From contig ONFA01000009.1 of the NCBI GenBank assembly GCA_900316975.1, positions 1-60,271 on the forward strand: a stretch of DNA of 60,271 nt, read 5' to 3'. Source of the stretch: an uncultured Prevotellaceae bacterium. GTDB lineage: Bacteria; Bacteroidota; Bacteroidia; Bacteroidales; Bacteroidaceae. Position numbers and translations under genes: made by a program. The notes under the pieces were generated by a model, which searched no databases, was not told where the DNA came from, and worked only from the letters and a program-made list of their open reading frames with translations. Positions 56,971-60,271 of the stretch are shown here, one piece after another (the stretch's first letter is position 1; every line of letters begins with the position of its first letter).

Positions 56971-59900
56971 GGTATATTCTGACTTTCTTGCTGCTGGCGG
57001 CATCTCTGGTGAGCCATGCCCAAATCACCCACGACTTTCGCAACACTCCTCTGCTCGAAGCCCTCCAGACCATCGGCCGTGAGCAGACGGACTACACCAT
57101 CGACATTCTTTCCGACAGTCTCGGCAATCTGCACACCTCGGCCAAGGTGAGAGACCTCTCTGTGCCTGATGCTGTGAAGCGCATCTGCAAGGGACAACCC
57201 GTGAAGGTGAAACGGAGCGGTAAGCACATCTTCATTCAGTACAGACCCGAGAAGGATTTCACGAACAGGACCATCCATCTTTCGGGCGAAGTGTTGGACG
57301 AATTTCTGAAGATTCCGCTGCCCAAAGCCAAAATCTCCGTTTTGAGGGCAGACAGTTCGGTGGTGGTGGATTCTGCCGACATGGTGAATTTCTACCGAAG
57401 CAACAGGCAACTGGTGAAGGTGGTGTTCGGGGCAGAGGTGAAGGCGGCGGAGAAGACTTATTGGGTTCGTGCCCAACTGGACGGCTATGGCGATGTGTGG
57501 CAACGGGTGGACATCACCGACCCCTCGCAGACGGACGTGGATGTGCCGACACTGAAAATGCGCAAGATGCCGGGCCGGATGCTGAAAGGAGTGACCGTGA
57601 CCGCTACGAGAATCAAGATGTTCTATCGGGGCGACACCCTCGTCTATGATGCCACTGCCTTCCAACTGCCCGAAGGTTCTATGCTCGACGAACTCATTCG
57701 TCAGTTGCCGGGGGTGAAGATGAACGAGAATGGTGAAATCTTTGTGAACGGGCGCAAGGTAGATGAACTGCTGTTGGGTTCACGCACGTTCTTTGGCGGC
57801 AACAAAAAGGTGCTGATGGAGAACCTGCCCTACTATACGGTGAAGCACTTGAAAGTCTATGAGAAGCAGACGGATAGAAGTGTGGCATTGGGCTACGATG
57901 TGGAGCCGCGCAGTTATGTGATGGATGTGATACTGAAAGACGAGTACAGCCAAGGCTACATCGCCAATGCGGAGGTGGCAGGAGGAACGAACGAGCGATG
58001 GTTGGGACGTGGTTTCCTGCTGGGCTTCACCGACCGTTTGCGCCTCACGCTGTTGGCGAATGCGAACAACGTGAACGAGTCGCGTCATGTGGGGCAGACA
58101 GGGCAATGGAGTCCTGCCCGTGCGCCCAAGTCATCGCAGACCACTCGCAGTGTGGCAGGAGAAATCAACTACCAATCGGAGGGCGACAAACTGAAAGAGA
58201 CGTTGCGGGCTGAATACACCGCTTCGACCGATGAGCAGACCATGAACCAGCGGCGTGAGCAGTTCTTGGAGGGACTGGCTCCGACCTCCCTCACGGAGTC
58301 GTACAACCATGCGGGCAACAAGAAATGGACGGTGCACAATACATTTATCCTGTCCACACCCATGTATCTCCGCACTGAAGCCCACTTCGACTATGCCAAA
58401 CGCAACGGGTGGTCCCATTCCGCCTTCGACGAGGGGAGCGACAGCCTCACCGTGTCGCAACGTACCATCGGCATGAGCAAGAGCAAGACATGGACAGCCT
58501 ATTTAGAGACACAGGGCAGTTTCAACACCAACAAGCCGAAGCAGCAACACCTCACCTTCTATGCCAAAGTGGAACGCGACAACGACGAGAGCCGCCAAGC
58601 CCAACGCTATACCCAAACCATCCAGCCCAATGCCTCCTTTCCCCTGCGCTCGACGGTTTCCCCGTCGAGTCAAACCCAACGCAACACCCACGACTTCTTC
58701 CACCACTCCACCTGGGCTGACGCCCACATCGGCTACAACCTCCATGTCGCCAAAATCAACCTCCTCTTCACCAATTTCTTCGACATCAGGAGAGAGCGCA
58801 CCCGCGACTTCCTCTACCATCCCGAAGGGCTACGGGGAGGCGACGATACGCAGGAAGTCTCGCTCCTGCTCCCTTCGCAGATAGAAGCCTTGACCGCCAT
58901 CACCGACCCCGGCAACTCCTACGAAAGTCGTCGGAATGACTGGACGAACAACCTGAACATCCGTCTGATGAAGAGTGACACCATCATGCATGCCGACTTC
59001 CACATGAAGATGATTTATGAGCGATGGTGCCTGTACATTCGCACCCCGATACATCATGACGAACTGCACTATCAGCGCGGAGTGCTCGACACGTTGGCTC
59101 GTCAGACACTCTTCCTGCCCAACTTCTCTTTCGACTATAAGAATTACTGGAAAGGAGCACGACGTAATGTCCGTGTCGGTGTCAGTTTCGGCCAGGAATG
59201 GCCACTCATCTTTGACCGCATCACCTTCCGCGATGACAGCCAGCCGCTCATCGTCAAACTCGGCAATCCCGACCTGAAGGGAAAGGCATACACGAAGTTT
59301 GAAGCGGAATACTTCGACAATGCAGGACCCAATCACGGAATGTGTCACCTGTCTGCCTCCTTCAACTATCACCATCGCGATGTGGCACAGTCGCTTACCT
59401 ACAATCCTGCCAATGGCGTTTACACCTATAAGCCCATGAACGTGAGCGGTGCTTGGGGTGCCCTCGCCAACTTCAGCATCGACCGAAACATCGGCGAGAA
59501 ACGCTACTGGTCGTGGCATGCAAACGCCCACGCTCTTTGGGACCATGCCAAAGACCATGCCATGCTGGAGCGGGAAGGGGATGGTGGCTCTGGTTCAGGA
59601 ATGGTGGAAAGCCATGTGAACACCGTCAACACCCTGGGACTCAAGGGTGGCGCTCACATCAAATATAACAAAAATGCTTTCAACATCCGTGCAACGGGAC
59701 AAGTCTACTGGCGACACTCCACAGGCAGGATGTATGACTTTAAGACACTCGATGTCTTCGACTTTGAGTATGGCTTTGATGCCCGCTACACACCGCCTCG
59801 GCTGAAGACTTCCTTGGTGGCCGATGCCACCATGTACAGCCGTCGTGGCTATGGCAGCAGCAGTCTCAACACCAACGACTTCATTGTCAATGCCTCGGTG

Positions 59901-60086
59901 AGCCAACCGTTCTGCAAAGGCAAACTCATCGCCCGCCTTGAAGCCTTCGACCTGCTGCATCAGTTGTCGAACACGGACTATGTGGTGAACGCTCAAGGTC
60001 GCACCGTGACGTGGTACCGCTCTCTGCCGCACTACGTGATGCTGCACCTGGTGTATCACTGGAACAAGAACCCGAAAAAGAAATAA
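56967..60086 (+). CDS. TonB-dependent-receptor-like outer-membrane protein with STN-like domain
   Basis: A 1039-residue outer-membrane protein with signal peptide (MRYILTFLLLAASLVSHAQ). Residues about 20-95 are an STN-like signalling domain (ITHDFRNTPLLEALQTIG ... VPDAVKRIC). A carboxypeptidase-like beta domain (110-210) follows, then a plug domain starting LKGVTVTATRIKMFYRGDTL with LPGVKMNENGEIFVNG. The remaining 750 residues are a large barrel. The STN domain links it to the anti-sigma factor upstream. No SusD partner follows within the window. Confidence 0.85.
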   Translation: MRYILTFLLLAASLVSHAQITHDFRNTPLLEALQTIGREQTDYTIDILSDSLGNLHTSAKVRDLSVPDAVKRICKGQPVKVKRSGKHIFIQYRPEKDFTNRTIHLSGEVLDEFLKIPLPKAKISVLRADSSVVVDSADMVNFYRSNRQLVKVVFGAEVKAAEKTYWVRAQLDGYGDVWQRVDITDPSQTDVDVPTLKMRKMPGRMLKGVTVTATRIKMFYRGDTLVYDATAFQLPEGSMLDELIRQLPGVKMNENGEIFVNGRKVDELLLGSRTFFGGNKKVLMENLPYYTVKHLKVYEKQTDRSVALGYDVEPRSYVMDVILKDEYSQGYIANAEVAGGTNERWLGRGFLLGFTDRLRLTLLANANNVNESRHVGQTGQWSPARAPKSSQTTRSVAGEINYQSEGDKLKETLRAEYTASTDEQTMNQRREQFLEGLAPTSLTESYNHAGNKKWTVHNTFILSTPMYLRTEAHFDYAKRNGWSHSAFDEGSDSLTVSQRTIGMSKSKTWTAYLETQGSFNTNKPKQQHLTFYAKVERDNDESRQAQRYTQTIQPNASFPLRSTVSPSSQTQRNTHDFFHHSTWADAHIGYNLHVAKINLLFTNFFDIRRERTRDFLYHPEGLRGGDDTQEVSLLLPSQIEALTAITDPGNSYESRRNDWTNNLNIRLMKSDTIMHADFHMKMIYERWCLYIRTPIHHDELHYQRGVLDTLARQTLFLPNFSFDYKNYWKGARRNVRVGVSFGQEWPLIFDRITFRDDSQPLIVKLGNPDLKGKAYTKFEAEYFDNAGPNHGMCHLSASFNYHHRDVAQSLTYNPANGVYTYKPMNVSGAWGALANFSIDRNIGEKRYWSWHANAHALWDHAKDHAMLEREGDGGSGSGMVESHVNTVNTLGLKGGAHIKYNKNAFNIRATGQVYWRHSTGRMYDFKTLDVFDFEYGFDARYTPPRLKTSLVADATMYSRRGYGSSSLNTNDFIVNASVSQPFCKGKLIARLEAFDLLHQLSNTDYVVNAQGRTVTWYRSLPHYVMLHLVYHWNKNPKKK

Positions 60087-60271
60087 ATGAGAATGATTTA
60101 AGTTTCGGAAGTTCCAAACACTTCATTTTCAACAACGAATAAAGCGAATAATTCTAATTTACTCAAATTTCAGATGTATTTTTACAACGGATTGCACGGA
60201 TTATACGGATTTCTCGTCGCAAGGGGCGACGATGGCCGGATGCAGAACAATCCGAATGGCAGGAGCCGCCG
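60087..60271. other. Right-edge non-coding tail with repeat fragments
   Basis: No gene is seen. Near the end ACGGATTGCACGGATTATACGG occurs as two 12-bp-like units, followed by a CGTCGCAAGGGGCGACG hairpin; the words resemble those of the 113-bp repeats around the GxxExxY gene. Confidence 0.5.

Overview
The window looks like a chromosomal segment of a Bacteroidales bacterium, most likely Prevotella-like. Genes are preceded by the Bacteroidetes -7 element TAnnTTTG, usually without a clear Shine-Dalgarno site. Family content fits: bifunctional fucokinase/GDP-fucose pyrophosphorylase Fkp, DUF3943, DUF6078, DUF4974 next to an ECF sigma factor and an outer-membrane receptor, inositol-phosphate synthase and a CE1-like esterase. 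The assignment rests on family knowledge and motifs; no search was run.

Layout. 1-800: edge of a degraded mobile element (excisionase-like HTH fragment, a glycine-rich C-terminal relic, a terminator). 0.85-7.3 kb: DUF3943 protein, radA, TetR regulator, fabG, an RluA-type pseudouridine synthase, a cyclophilin lipoprotein. 7.4-7.6 kb: tRNA-Pro(GGG). 7.7-13.1 kb: AT-rich accessory island with an MntA/HepT toxin-antitoxin pair, a large palindrome and five co-directional, mostly envelope proteins (lipoprotein, MORN/TonB-C protein, an unrecognised cytosolic protein, YARHG membrane protein, M15 peptidase lipoprotein). 13.4-16.1 kb: DNA-repair cluster (radical SAM DNA-repair protein, DUF4130 partner, Vsr). 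16.4-23.4 kb: metal and redox genes (CDF, AraC, ferritin-like, PNPOx-like, ZIP, MBL, radical SAM/SPASM, flavodoxin, MazG), then tRNA-Lys. 23.7-30.2 kb: fkp, AI-2E-like permease, rsmI, two envelope proteins. 30.9-41.9 kb: outer-membrane barrel, NhaC antiporter, PlsC, metallophosphoesterase, a coupled set (polyprenol-phosphate mannosyltransferase, dihydroorotase, MetH-reactivation domain) and ino1. 42-53.4 kb: mfd, PrsW, a RhuM pseudogene, DUF6078, esterase, mtaB, a GxxExxY gene in a repeat array and a GT2 glycosyltransferase. 53.5-60.1 kb: two TlpA-like thioredoxin proteins and an ECF sigma/anti-sigma/TonB-receptor operon.

The most unusual feature is a set of dispersed repeats that reach into proteins. 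(1) A 112-bp palindromic element occurs four times (one copy 136 bp), always inside a conserved gene (twice in mfd, once each in mtaB and a GT2 gene). All copies lie in the same orientation and reading frame and add about 37 residues (QTLPSPSLQGG...NEQGN...LPVGRVRGGS). It behaves like a protein-embedded palindromic element. (2) A shorter GC-rich relative (AAGACCCTCTCCCC...) lies inside mfd and also directly in front of mfd, where its conserved end contains the mfd start codon. (3) Seven-bp arrays (GAGAGTTGACAGTTG and relatives) sit at gene ends and supply stop codons for many genes, and form the arms of symmetric divergent promoters at 2.6 kb and 49.2 kb. (4) 21-23-bp and about 113-bp repeat arrays occupy other gaps.
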